From Photobacterium damselae (GTDB taxonomy: Bacteria > Pseudomonadota > Gammaproteobacteria > Enterobacterales > Vibrionaceae), in contig NZ_PYOG01000018.1 in NCBI RefSeq assembly GCF_003026815.1, positions 24,177 to 88,176 of the forward strand: a DNA stretch of 64,000 nt, written 5' to 3'. This document shows positions 8,991-16,368 of the stretch, one piece after another; the stretch's first letter is position 1; each line of letters begins with the position of its first letter. The notes beneath the pieces were generated by a model. That model searched no databases, was not told where the DNA came from, and saw nothing but the letters and a program-made list of their open reading frames with translations. The translations under genes and the position numbers were made by a program.

Positions 8991-9147
8991 GGGGTTTTGG
9001 GGAGGAGCAGGAAAAGAAGGAAGAGAAGGAAGAGAAGGAAGAGAAGGAAGAGAAGGAAGAGAGTAGCAGCTTAATGGATCCTGTAAATAGACCCTGTAAA
9101 TAAATCTGTGTAACTGCCTATCTTTCCCCTGCTCCTCCCAAAATCCC
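8991..9147. repeat. Inverted repeat enclosing a nonanucleotide array
   Basis: Arms of about 26 bases at 8991-9016 and 9122-9147 are near-complementary; both contain the core GGAGGAGCAGG or its complement. Between them lie five perfect copies of GAAGGAAGA (9016-9060) and a short unique spacer. The + strand is purine-rich on the left and pyrimidine-rich on the right, so one strand could fold into a long hairpin. The block sits between aroC and the PTS EIIABC gene, both leftward. Open frames across it are repeat-encoded and were not called. Confidence 0.85.
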
Positions 9148-9186
9148 TTTTTTCCTGCTCTTTCCCTTCTCTTCCCCATTAAATCA

Positions 9187-11097
9187 TTATGCAGCAGCTA
9201 ACTCACGCTCAGCTTTTGCTTTACGGTATTTCTTAAGAGAGACTGCAACCAATGCTGTTACAACTGCGCCTGTTGCCATACAGATTAGAGCAAGAACAGG
9301 TTTGTTCATCGCACCTAATAGAGCAACCACTGGACCACCGTGTGCTACGCTGTTGGTGATACCGAATGAGAATGCCATAACCGCAGCAACCATACTACCG
9401 ATAACGTTCGCAGGAATAACAGATAGAGGATCTTGCGCGGCAAATGGGATAGCACCTTCAGAGATACCAACAAGACCCATAGCACCAGCTGCTTTACCCG
9501 CTTCAATTTCAGAATCTTCAAAGATATTTAGCTTACGACCAATAACGGTTGCGATACCCATACCCAAAGGAGCAACTGGAATTGCACATGCCATTGCACC
9601 CATAAATTGCGTTTGACCACTTGCAATCATACCAACAGAGAATAGGAACGCGACCTTGTTAAATGGACCACCCATATCAAAGCCAGCCATACCACCAAGA
9701 ACAATACCCAGTAGCACAACGTTACCTGTACTCATCTCAGTTAGCATTGCGTTCATGTTATCCATCAAGCTCGCAATTGGTGCACCAATAACAAAGATAA
9801 ATAGACCAGCAATAAACAGAGTACCCGTAATTGGGGCAATCAAAATCGGCACTAGTGGCTGTACCATTTTGTGATAATTACGCGTTGCGACCCAGCGAAC
9901 AAAGTAACCGACCAGCAGACCAGCAACAATAGCACCGATAAAGCCCGTACCAGCGCTAGCATCGTAAAATGAACCTGTGTTTGCAATCCAACCACCGATA
10001 AAACCAGGAGCTAACGCAGGACGATCACCAATAGCAAATGCGATATAACCTGCCAGAATTGGAATCATCAACTGGAAGGCAACCACACCTACATCCAGTA
10101 CTTTCTGCCACATGCTACCTGCTGGGATCTGCATACCGGCATCGGTTGGTTGACCACCAATAGCCAGAGAAAGCGCGATCAACAGACCACCGGTTACCAC
10201 AAATGGGATCATATGAGATACGCCATTCATCAAGTAACGATAAAGATTTGAGCGTGTTTGTGCAACTTTGCTCTCGCTTGAATCTGATGTGTCATCACCG
10301 TCAGCTTCAAACGGCTTCGCAACTAATGCCTGTTGAATAACACCTTTACCATCTTTGATTGGCGCTTTAACACCAGTCTTAATCAGCTTTTTACCTGCAA
10401 AACGAGCCATATCAACTTGTTTATCACAGCTAACAACAATCGCTTCTGCACGGGCAATTTCTTCGGCTGTTGGTGAGTTTTTCACCCCGATTGAACCGTT
10501 AGTTTCCACTTTTACTTCGTAGCCTAACTCAGCACCTGCTTTTTCCAGCGCTTCAGCCGCCAAATAAGTGTGAGCAACACCAGCAGGACAACCTGTCACA
10601 CCAATGATTAAGCCTTTATTTTGCTCAACGGCAACCACTTCTTTTTTATCGGCTAATAGAAGATTTAGTGCTTCTTCAGGTGTTTTTGCCGCTAAGAAAG
10701 CATCAATAAAACCGTCTTCAATCAATTTAGAAGAAAGCTCTGCTAATACTTCAATGTGGTGATTTGCGCCGCCATCAGGAGAGGCGATCATGAAAAACAG
10801 TTTTGATGGCAAACCGTCTTCTGCACCATACTCAATACCTTGGCGACTCACACCAATGGCAACCGCTGGCGATGCTACCGCGGCACTTTTTGCGTGAGGC
10901 AGTGCAACCCCTTCTTCAAAACCGGTATTACCTAACTCTTCGCGAGCATAGATATCAGCAATAAATTGTTCTTTATCTGCCACTTTACCTTGTTGAGTCA
11001 GCATCTCTGCCATCTCAGCAAAAACTTGATCTTTGGTGGTCGCTTGTAGGTCGAGATTTATCAGTTTCTCGTTGATTAAGGTGGTTATCATATCCAA
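9187..11097 (-). CDS. PTS fructose/mannose-type EIIABC transporter
   Basis: A 636-residue fused phosphotransferase permease that imports and phosphorylates a hexose. The EIIA domain (about 1-150) has its phosphorylatable histidine in GVALPHAKS (His68). The EIIB domain (about 163-260) has the phosphocysteine in GVTGCPAGVAHTY (Cys170). A membrane EIIC domain follows from about residue 290, with GGFDMGGPFNK-type and GISEGAIPFA motifs of the fructose family. The cluster also holds manA and an AraC regulator, as in the Vibrio mannose PTS locus, so mannose is a likely substrate. Fructose remains possible. A CRP-like site lies upstream. Confidence 0.92.
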   Translation of the reverse strand: MDMITTLINEKLINLDLQATTKDQVFAEMAEMLTQQGKVADKEQFIADIYAREELGNTGFEEGVALPHAKSAAVASPAVAIGVSRQGIEYGAEDGLPSKLFFMIASPDGGANHHIEVLAELSSKLIEDGFIDAFLAAKTPEEALNLLLADKKEVVAVEQNKGLIIGVTGCPAGVAHTYLAAEALEKAGAELGYEVKVETNGSIGVKNSPTAEEIARAEAIVVSCDKQVDMARFAGKKLIKTGVKAPIKDGKGVIQQALVAKPFEADGDDTSDSSESKVAQTRSNLYRYLMNGVSHMIPFVVTGGLLIALSLAIGGQPTDAGMQIPAGSMWQKVLDVGVVAFQLMIPILAGYIAFAIGDRPALAPGFIGGWIANTGSFYDASAGTGFIGAIVAGLLVGYFVRWVATRNYHKMVQPLVPILIAPITGTLFIAGLFIFVIGAPIASLMDNMNAMLTEMSTGNVVLLGIVLGGMAGFDMGGPFNKVAFLFSVGMIASGQTQFMGAMACAIPVAPLGMGIATVIGRKLNIFEDSEIEAGKAAGAMGLVGISEGAIPFAAQDPLSVIPANVIGSMVAAVMAFSFGITNSVAHGGPVVALLGAMNKPVLALICMATGAVVTALVAVSLKKYRKAKAERELAAA

Positions 11098-11195
11098 TCC
11101 CCTGTTATTTTTGTCCGCTATTGCGCTTGGGAATATTGTCGGATTTTATCAATGGAATAAGTAGTGCAGAAAAGAGGCTTTAACTGGAAATTTGT

Positions 11196-11227
11196 ATCAC
11201 ACTAACTCTTGTGTGATCCATTTCTCA
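11196..11227 (-). promoter_or_regulatory. Candidate CRP site and overlapping inverted repeat upstream of the PTS EIIABC gene
   Basis: TGTGATCCATTTCTCA (11212-11227) matches the CRP pattern TGTGA-N6-TCACA with one change in the right half. It overlaps a perfect seven-base inverted repeat, ATCACAC / GTGTGAT (11196-11202 and 11211-11217). It lies about 100-130 bases upstream of the EIIABC start, a plausible activator position for a sugar transporter. No binding evidence exists; the alternative is an AraC-type regulator site. Confidence 0.45.
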
Positions 11228-11435
11228 TTGCAAACTCGATAGGTAACACAAAGCATATAGTTTACATAAACCGATATAAATCATATAGATAAAAACAAAA
11301 CAAGGCTTATACAGACTCTTTTATCAATAGTAAATTTATCATTCAATTATTTTCATGCTATAGAAAAAAGGCTCTAAAGATACAAGAGAATAGAGGTTTT
11401 GAGTGATGGGGGTCACGGATTTGGGGCCACATAAC

Positions 11436-11572
11436 TGTCATTCCCTACCGCGAGTGCAAACGAGTGAGATAGGGAATCTCATATTACAAATAGCAGAGGT
11501 AATCGAACCGATAAGATTTTAAACATATTGAATGAGATTCCGGATAGTTCGTCCCTCACTTCCGGAATGACA
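11436..11572. repeat. Modular palindromic repeat element, copy 1 (downstream of pldA)
   Basis: A 137-base element with nine-base inverted termini (TGTCATTCC / GGAATGACA). The left 44 bases hold a hairpin around TTCCCTA...TAGGGAA. The right about 40 bases hold another around ATTCCGG...CCGGAAT. The same two ends occur in copy 2, upstream of pldA, but the central 45-50 bases differ completely. It has no coding capacity and looks like a small non-autonomous (MITE- or REP-like) element. Confidence 0.85.
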
Positions 11573-11596
11573 TATTTTATAATGAGTACTCACAGT

Positions 11597-12451
11597 TTAA
11601 AACGCAATACCCATACCAACCCCATTATCATAGTGATCATAATCAGAGATCGATAAACCATACCCGCTTTCAACTAGCATATATCCACGTAAGCGCTTAT
11701 AGATTGGGAAGTTCCATGTTAGTTTTTCATAGCTACGCGAGAAACCACTTTCAAGCGCATTACGTACTGTGAAAGTTAATGAGTGCTCTTTAGTTGGCAT
11801 CCAATTTAGACTAATGCGGCCATTACCAAGATAATTTTCAATATTGGAATTGTAATCTCGTCCACCCATATCCAAACGCAGCCAAGGTTTTACGCTTAAT
11901 GTAAATTGATCATTTTTAAAACTTACATCGGCAAAAGCACGGTTCCAGCTCCGCTCATCATTACCACCGCGACCATTAGATTGATGAACAAAACCAAACG
12001 TTGTACCCGCATATTGCCAGTCAGATGTTTCAGCTAATTTGGCAGAAAAACTCCAAAATAGAGATGGTTCATACTCGTTATCTTGAAAATAAGCAGAAGA
12101 GACATAAGCTTGCCAATTAGAGCGCTGAGTATAAGCAACATACATTGCATCATTATCAGTCAGTAAGTTTGAAAACATCTTATATTTCAAGCTGATCTGA
12201 AAGTTGACCTTGGTATTACTAAAATGATCACCACCTGGAATCTCTGGCGAATATTCAGACTTATCAGGGTTTGAAGTGTAGTAAACAGGAAGGATAAAGT
12301 TGTCTTTATACTGCTCTAACAGTAGCGAATTATTACTGCTGTAATCTAAAGGGTTATTGACAGGAGAAGCAAGCTCATCAGCGTGAGCATGAGACATATA
12401 ACAGACAGCTGCCAGTAACATTCCACTGGTCATTAGAACATTTCTATTCAT
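11597..12451 (-). CDS. pldA: Outer membrane phospholipase A
   Basis: A 284-residue outer-membrane beta-barrel (OMPLA) that hydrolyses phospholipids misplaced in the outer leaflet. It has a typical signal peptide (cleavage after ...SHAHA) and the catalytic core FVHQSNGRGG, which carries the His and Ser of the His-Ser-Asn triad. The Asn is in the following RSWNRAF segment. It ends in an aromatic strand (GVGMGIAF), as outer-membrane proteins do. The gene sits between the PTS EIIABC gene and manA, and is flanked on both sides by near-identical repeat elements in the same orientation, which suggests it was inserted into the sugar-uptake cluster. Confidence 0.93.
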   Translation of the reverse strand: MNRNVLMTSGMLLAAVCYMSHAHADELASPVNNPLDYSSNNSLLLEQYKDNFILPVYYTSNPDKSEYSPEIPGGDHFSNTKVNFQISLKYKMFSNLLTDNDAMYVAYTQRSNWQAYVSSAYFQDNEYEPSLFWSFSAKLAETSDWQYAGTTFGFVHQSNGRGGNDERSWNRAFADVSFKNDQFTLSVKPWLRLDMGGRDYNSNIENYLGNGRISLNWMPTKEHSLTFTVRNALESGFSRSYEKLTWNFPIYKRLRGYMLVESGYGLSISDYDHYDNGVGMGIAF

Positions 12452-12581
12452 AGTATTTTAGCACTATTGGTATAAATTTAGATTAGATATTGTGCTAATT
12501 ATTACTCATAGAAATGATTTTGGCGAATATATTTATAAAAGAGAGCTAAATAAAAGAACTATTAATAGTGGAAATAAATAT

Positions 12582-12712
12582 TGTCATTCCCTACCGCGAG
12601 TGCAAACGAGTGAGATAGGGAATCTAAATAAAAACTGTAGAGCTAACAATATCAACTCTACAGTACTTTTTATGAGATTCCGGATAGTTCGTTCCTCACT
12701 TCCGGAATGACA
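12582..12712. repeat. Modular palindromic repeat element, copy 2 (upstream of pldA)
   Basis: A 131-base element with the same terminal 44 and about 40 bases as copy 1 and the same TGTCATTCC / GGAATGACA ends. Its centre differs: ACTGTAGAG (12634-12642) pairs with CTCTACAGT (12656-12664) and is followed by ACTTTTT, which looks like an intrinsic terminator carried as cargo. It lies 5 bases from the 3' end of manA. Confidence 0.88.
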
Positions 12713-12717
12713 TTTTT

Positions 12718-13917
12718 TTAATTATATGCTCGAGCAAATACACCATCACAGCTTGCTTGATACGTTTGCGCATAAGCAGGAACAAACAGAGATTCACCTT
12801 TGTTGATAGTCATTGTTTGACCATTAACATGAGTTACAGTTAGTGGCGCATCAACCGCAAATAAGATTTCTGCACTATTTACCAAAATATCAGTACCTGT
12901 TGCTTGCTTATAAACACTGAACTTAAAATCAGGCACAGGAATTGGGTAATGCAGACCACCTTCAGCTTCATTAGCCGCAAGTAATAATGAATCAAATGGC
13001 ATGGTACGGAAAATGGTGTTTGCCACTAATTCTGGTACATCCATATATTTAGGCGTTAAACCAGCACGTAGCACATTGTCTGAGTTTGCCATGATTTCAA
13101 GGCCAGTACCTTTGATGTAAGCATGCGGAGTACACGCATCAAGGAACATAGCTTCACCAGGGTTGAGCGTTAATACATTCAACATTAGCGGGGCAAATAG
13201 ACCGATATCACCTGGATATTGCTCAGAAAGATCCACTAACAAGGCAAAAAATTCATCGTCTTGGTGCTGCTTGCTGTAAGCGATAAGAGCTTCTACTGCT
13301 TGCTCTTTTTGCTCTCCGTCAAGGGATAACATCTCAGTGAAAAATTGCGCAAGACCCGCTTCTGTTTGATTAGTTTCAAACTGGCTCACTAATGACTTTA
13401 ACTCAGCAATATCAAGTTGCTTAAAGTTAGTCACAATGTCTGTAATTTCGCGGAAACCATTCATTGCTTGATACGGGGTTAACGCAAACACTAACTCAGG
13501 CTTATGGTTAGGATCTTTATAGTTACGATTTGCCGCATTACGAGCAATCCCCATCTCTTCTTCTTTCGCAAAACCTATTTCGGCTTGTGCTTTATTTGGG
13601 TGAACTTGAATTGATAGTGCTTTTTCAGCCGCCAACACTTTAAATAGATACGGTAACTCACCAAACTGAGCTTGGGTTGTTGCACCTAAAATGGCGTCTG
13701 GATTTGTAGCAATAAAATCAGATAAACGTGTGTCTTGACCATTGACTTCAATCTGAGAGCAACCATTGGCATGCGCTCCCATCCAAATTTCAGCTTGAGG
13801 TTTATTTTCTGGATTTTCGATACCAAAAAGCTGGTTAACTGAAGTCACACTTCCCCATGCATAATCTTGGATTACATTATGCATTTTAAAAAATACAGTG
13901 TTGGTAGAGTTCGTCAT
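12718..13917 (-). CDS. manA: Mannose-6-phosphate isomerase, class I
   Basis: A 399-residue zinc enzyme that interconverts mannose 6-phosphate and fructose 6-phosphate. Its metal-binding residues are visible in LSIQVHPNKAQAE (Gln and His), KPELVFALTPY (Glu) and TPHAYIKGTGLE (His), followed by the conserved SDNVLRAGLTPKY. It would feed mannose 6-phosphate from the neighbouring PTS permease into glycolysis. Three direct repeats about 80-140 bases upstream of the start are candidate sites for the adjacent AraC regulator. Copy 2 of the modular repeat abuts its 3' end. Confidence 0.96.
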   Translation of the reverse strand: MTNSTNTVFFKMHNVIQDYAWGSVTSVNQLFGIENPENKPQAEIWMGAHANGCSQIEVNGQDTRLSDFIATNPDAILGATTQAQFGELPYLFKVLAAEKALSIQVHPNKAQAEIGFAKEEEMGIARNAANRNYKDPNHKPELVFALTPYQAMNGFREITDIVTNFKQLDIAELKSLVSQFETNQTEAGLAQFFTEMLSLDGEQKEQAVEALIAYSKQHQDDEFFALLVDLSEQYPGDIGLFAPLMLNVLTLNPGEAMFLDACTPHAYIKGTGLEIMANSDNVLRAGLTPKYMDVPELVANTIFRTMPFDSLLLAANEAEGGLHYPIPVPDFKFSVYKQATGTDILVNSAEILFAVDAPLTVTHVNGQTMTINKGESLFVPAYAQTYQASCDGVFARAYN

Positions 13918-13993
13918 TGTTCTATGCCTTAATGTTCTTAATAGCGATGACCGCTAAGCAATTTCACTGCAGAGTTTTTAACATGACTGCAAG

Positions 13994-14052
13994 GTGAAGA
14001 TCATCCTTTAATTGTGAAAATCATCAAATTGCAAAGAAGCGTGAAAACCATC
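13994..14052 (-). promoter_or_regulatory. Three direct repeats upstream of manA, candidate AraC-type operators
   Basis: Three copies of GTGAARAYCATC occur at 13994-14005, 14014-14025 and 14041-14052 (GTGAAGATCATC, GTGAAAATCATC, GTGAAAACCATC). The first two start 20 bases apart, about two helical turns, as is common for AraC-family half-sites. They lie between manA and the AraC-family gene. The regulator assignment is inference; I saw no further copy upstream of the EIIABC gene. Confidence 0.5.
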
Positions 14053-14094
14053 ACTGGAGATTTAAGGCTTAAATAGGAAAATAAATACGATATA

Positions 14095-14226
14095 TATTAT
14101 CTTTTCCCTTTTCCCCATCTACCCTCTTTTCCTTATTCACCCTCTCTTCCTGCTCCTCCCTCTTTTCCCTATTCACCCTCTTTTCCCTATTCACCCTCTC
14201 TTCCTGCTCTTCCCATCTTTTCCCTA
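14095..14226. repeat. Pyrimidine-rich imperfect repeat at the 3' end of the AraC-family gene
   Basis: Imperfect repeats of CTTTTCCCTATTCACCCTC and CTTCCTGCTC(C/T)TCCC on the + strand. The block runs into the 3' end of the leftward AraC-family gene and encodes its last residues and stop. The same words recur in several other intergenic regions of the window. Confidence 0.8.
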
Positions 14227-15059
14227 TACTCCGAAGGCGTTCTACCCGTTTTAGTTTTAAACACCCGACAAAAATAGTTCACATCTTGAAAGCCACAGCG
14301 CGTCGCAACTTCGGTTAGGCGAAAAGGGTATTTTTTTAACATGAATTTGGCACGTTCAATCCGCACCCAACTGATGTAATCGGCCAAGCGCATATGGCCT
14401 TGTTGACGAAAAATACGCGAGAGATGATTGGGAGACACATTAAAGCGATTGGCGATGGTTTCTCGCGTGATAGGACGATGAAAATTCTCTTGAATATAAA
14501 TACAGATCCCTTGATAGAGATCTTCAACCCGATTTTTACTGTCGCTATGGATAGGCGCTTTTAACATCTGCTGACTATAACTGAGTAAAGCCAATAACAG
14601 ATGCTCATCCATTGGTGCTTGAACCGGCTCTTTAGCCAACATATTCAGAGCTTGCAACATAGGATCAATCGCATGCCCTGTCCAAGCATGAATAGAATGC
14701 TTTTGGACATCATAAAACTTAGGTGTGTCTTTAAGTTTGCTGACTAGACTAAACCCTAACTGACGCTTACCAAATAAAAGGCTGAGCACAGAGCATTCGG
14801 TATCCCAGTTCGGTTTGTTCCAGCAATTAGGCGGAATATAAAGCGCATCGCCAGCCATCAATTTAACTTGATGTATGCCGTGCTCACCATCATCAAGCTC
14901 ATTGATATACTCCCCTTTTAGCACCAATTCTAAGCGGGGAAAATTTACCTGATAACTAAACTGTGGTGGTGTATTTAAATCACTGGCAAACCAGATACGG
15001 TTAAAACTCTCACGCTCAGTTAAAATAGAATCAATGACATTGTGAAACGTTGTATTCAT
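14187..15059 (-). CDS. AraC-family transcriptional regulator (ManR-like position)
   Basis: A 290-residue regulator with an N-terminal cupin-type ligand domain (GDALYIPPNCWNKPNW near residue 70) and a C-terminal pair of helix-turn-helix motifs (ITRETIANRFNVSPNHLSRI near 200; LTEVATRCGFQDVNYFCRVF near 250; then GRTPSEYR). Its neighbours suggest control of the mannose/fructose PTS genes and manA, as for the AraC regulator of the comparable Vibrio cluster. The start overlaps the stop of the EIIA gene by four bases, so it is co-translated with PTS components. The last dozen residues (KMGRAGREGE) follow the normal family end and are encoded by a repeat tract. Confidence 0.9.
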   Translation of the reverse strand: MNTTFHNVIDSILTERESFNRIWFASDLNTPPQFSYQVNFPRLELVLKGEYINELDDGEHGIHQVKLMAGDALYIPPNCWNKPNWDTECSVLSLLFGKRQLGFSLVSKLKDTPKFYDVQKHSIHAWTGHAIDPMLQALNMLAKEPVQAPMDEHLLLALLSYSQQMLKAPIHSDSKNRVEDLYQGICIYIQENFHRPITRETIANRFNVSPNHLSRIFRQQGHMRLADYISWVRIERAKFMLKKYPFRLTEVATRCGFQDVNYFCRVFKTKTGRTPSEYREKMGRAGREGE

Positions 15060-15862
15060 GTTCTTGTGCTCATCCCCTCAACAATTATCGCCCTAAACTC
15101 AGCAGTATCTGTCACACTCAATAGCCCTTGGCAATAAGTACTCTCTAATAGCGATTTAGAAAACTGAGCAAAAGGCATAATCATCTCTCGTGTGGCGGGT
15201 TTAGGCAGAGCTAATGCAATAATAAGCGAGACCGGACCTCGGGGGCTGTGCCAATCAATGGGCAAATTAGAAAGATACACAGCAAGACTTGGTTGCTCAA
15301 CCTGTTCATTCATAATATGAGGCAAAGCAATATAATGATTCATCACTGTTGCTGAAATCTGCTCTCGATTTTGAAAGGCTTGGGTTATCGCTTGTGGGCC
15401 CATTTGCCTATTATCCAATGCGATTGTCTGCGCCAGAGTGTCTAGCACTGCCGTTTTGGTTGGCGGATGGGTATTAAAATTGGCTTTGATCATCTGATTA
15501 TCATCAAAATGTAGCCAATCACAATATTGCTGACGTTTGTCTTCAACAATATCGAGCGCCTGCTCTGTGGTTCTCTGTTTGGCAAAAAACGGATGTTGAT
15601 ATTCAGCAAGAAAGTTAAGTACGACTCGATGAGCCAATTCGGCATCTAATCCTTCAATATGAAATAAACAGAGATCTTGAGGTTTAGTTGCAAGAGCCAA
15701 TACGCGAAGAGGTTGATCTATATTGGCGCTCTTATGGAGGGTAACGTTCACTAAACTCATGGATGAACGAAAATAATCAGCTAGTTTTTTTAGACGATTA
15801 AGTTGATAAAGAGGCAATCCCCCTTCACCACAATAAAATAAGATGTGTTGAGAGATCGCCAC
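15056..15862 (-). CDS. PTS EIIA (fructose-type) with a degenerate HPr-like N-terminal domain
   Basis: A 268-residue soluble protein. Residues about 125-265 form a type-2 EIIA domain with the phospho-histidine in YIALPHIMNE (His182). Residues about 8-90 fit an HPr-like pattern by eye: GGLPLYQLNRLKKLADYF aligns with the HPr helix after its active site, and the tail LDAELAHRVVLNFLAEY aligns with the HPr C-terminal helix. The active-site histidine position reads Pro (GGLP instead of GLHTRP), so this half could not carry phosphate as HPr does. It sits between a lone EIIB gene and the AraC gene and overlaps the latter. A signalling role is more likely than simple phosphate relay. Confidence 0.8.
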   Translation of the reverse strand: MAISQHILFYCGEGGLPLYQLNRLKKLADYFRSSMSLVNVTLHKSANIDQPLRVLALATKPQDLCLFHIEGLDAELAHRVVLNFLAEYQHPFFAKQRTTEQALDIVEDKRQQYCDWLHFDDNQMIKANFNTHPPTKTAVLDTLAQTIALDNRQMGPQAITQAFQNREQISATVMNHYIALPHIMNEQVEQPSLAVYLSNLPIDWHSPRGPVSLIIALALPKPATREMIMPFAQFSKSLLESTYCQGLLSVTDTAEFRAIIVEGMSTRT

Positions 15863-15882
15863 AAGAAATCCTTTAGACCCGA

Positions 15883-16191
15883 TTACGCACAGAGCTCAAG
15901 GCAACGCTCAAGAACGGCTTTAGCATCAACTAATACTTCTTCGATGGTCACACAATGAATTTTGCTGCCAGTAAAACGGGCGCGATGCTCAACTTCAATA
16001 TCCGAAGCAATTAATACCACATCAGCACGGGCAATATCTTGCAGAGATAGTTGATTTTCAATCCCCATCGCCCCTTGCGTTTCAACTTGAATTTGAATTC
16101 CCATCGCATGGGCTGTCTTATTAAGAGCATCCGCTGCCATGTAAGTGTGGGCAATACCAGTTGGGCACGCGGTTACAGCAACAATTTTCAT
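15883..16191 (-). CDS. PTS fructose-type EIIB, single domain
   Basis: A 102-residue EIIB domain with the phosphocysteine loop VTACPTGIAHTYMAAD (Cys9) and the typical ADVVLIASDIEVEHRARF stretch. EIIB normally passes phosphate from EIIA to sugar bound in EIIC. No EIIC-only partner is encoded nearby. It heads the EIIB-EIIA-AraC operon, with 20 bases between its stop and the EIIA start. A heptanucleotide array and a long inverted repeat lie within about 150 bases upstream of its start, in the promoter region. Confidence 0.9.
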   Translation of the reverse strand: MKIVAVTACPTGIAHTYMAADALNKTAHAMGIQIQVETQGAMGIENQLSLQDIARADVVLIASDIEVEHRARFTGSKIHCVTIEEVLVDAKAVLERCLELCA

Positions 16192-16238
16192 TTCACTGAT
16201 TCCATTGTTATTTTTGCCTGATGGTAGCAGGAATGATG

Positions 16239-16294
16239 GCGAGTGGCGAGTGGCGAGTGGCGAGTGGCGAGTGGCGAGTGGCGAGTGGCGAGTG
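16239..16294. repeat. Heptanucleotide array, 8 copies of GCGAGTG
   Basis: Eight perfect copies of GCGAGTG, one base different from the GCGAGTA array near 7.7 kb. It begins 48 bases upstream of the EIIB start codon and runs straight into the left arm of an inverted repeat. Both heptamer arrays are followed by similar sequence (CTTGA(A/C)CA... then ATGTCAA), which implies one element type. Confidence 0.95.
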
Positions 16295-16339
16295 GCGAGA
16301 AGTCTTGACCACTATATTATCGATGTCAAAACTTCTCGC
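16295..16339. repeat. 15-base inverted repeat abutting the heptamer array
   Basis: GCGAGAAGTCTTGAC (16295-16309) and GTCAAAACTTCTCGC (16325-16339) are complementary with one mismatch and enclose a 15-base AT-rich loop. It lies between the 3' end of the RND pump gene and the EIIB operon. It could be a terminator-like hairpin or the end of a repeat element. No T-run follows. Confidence 0.8.
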
Positions 16340-16368
16340 AATACCAACCTCGCCAATTCAGCTTAAAA

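Noticed and set aside
8921..9179. Open frames of 60-74 residues on both strands
   Set aside because: Their protein is the nonamer repeat (Lys-Glu or Leu-Pro-Ser runs); no gene support.
12492..12710. 72-codon frame upstream of pldA
   Set aside because: It runs through repeat copy 2, including its hairpins, and has no family resemblance.
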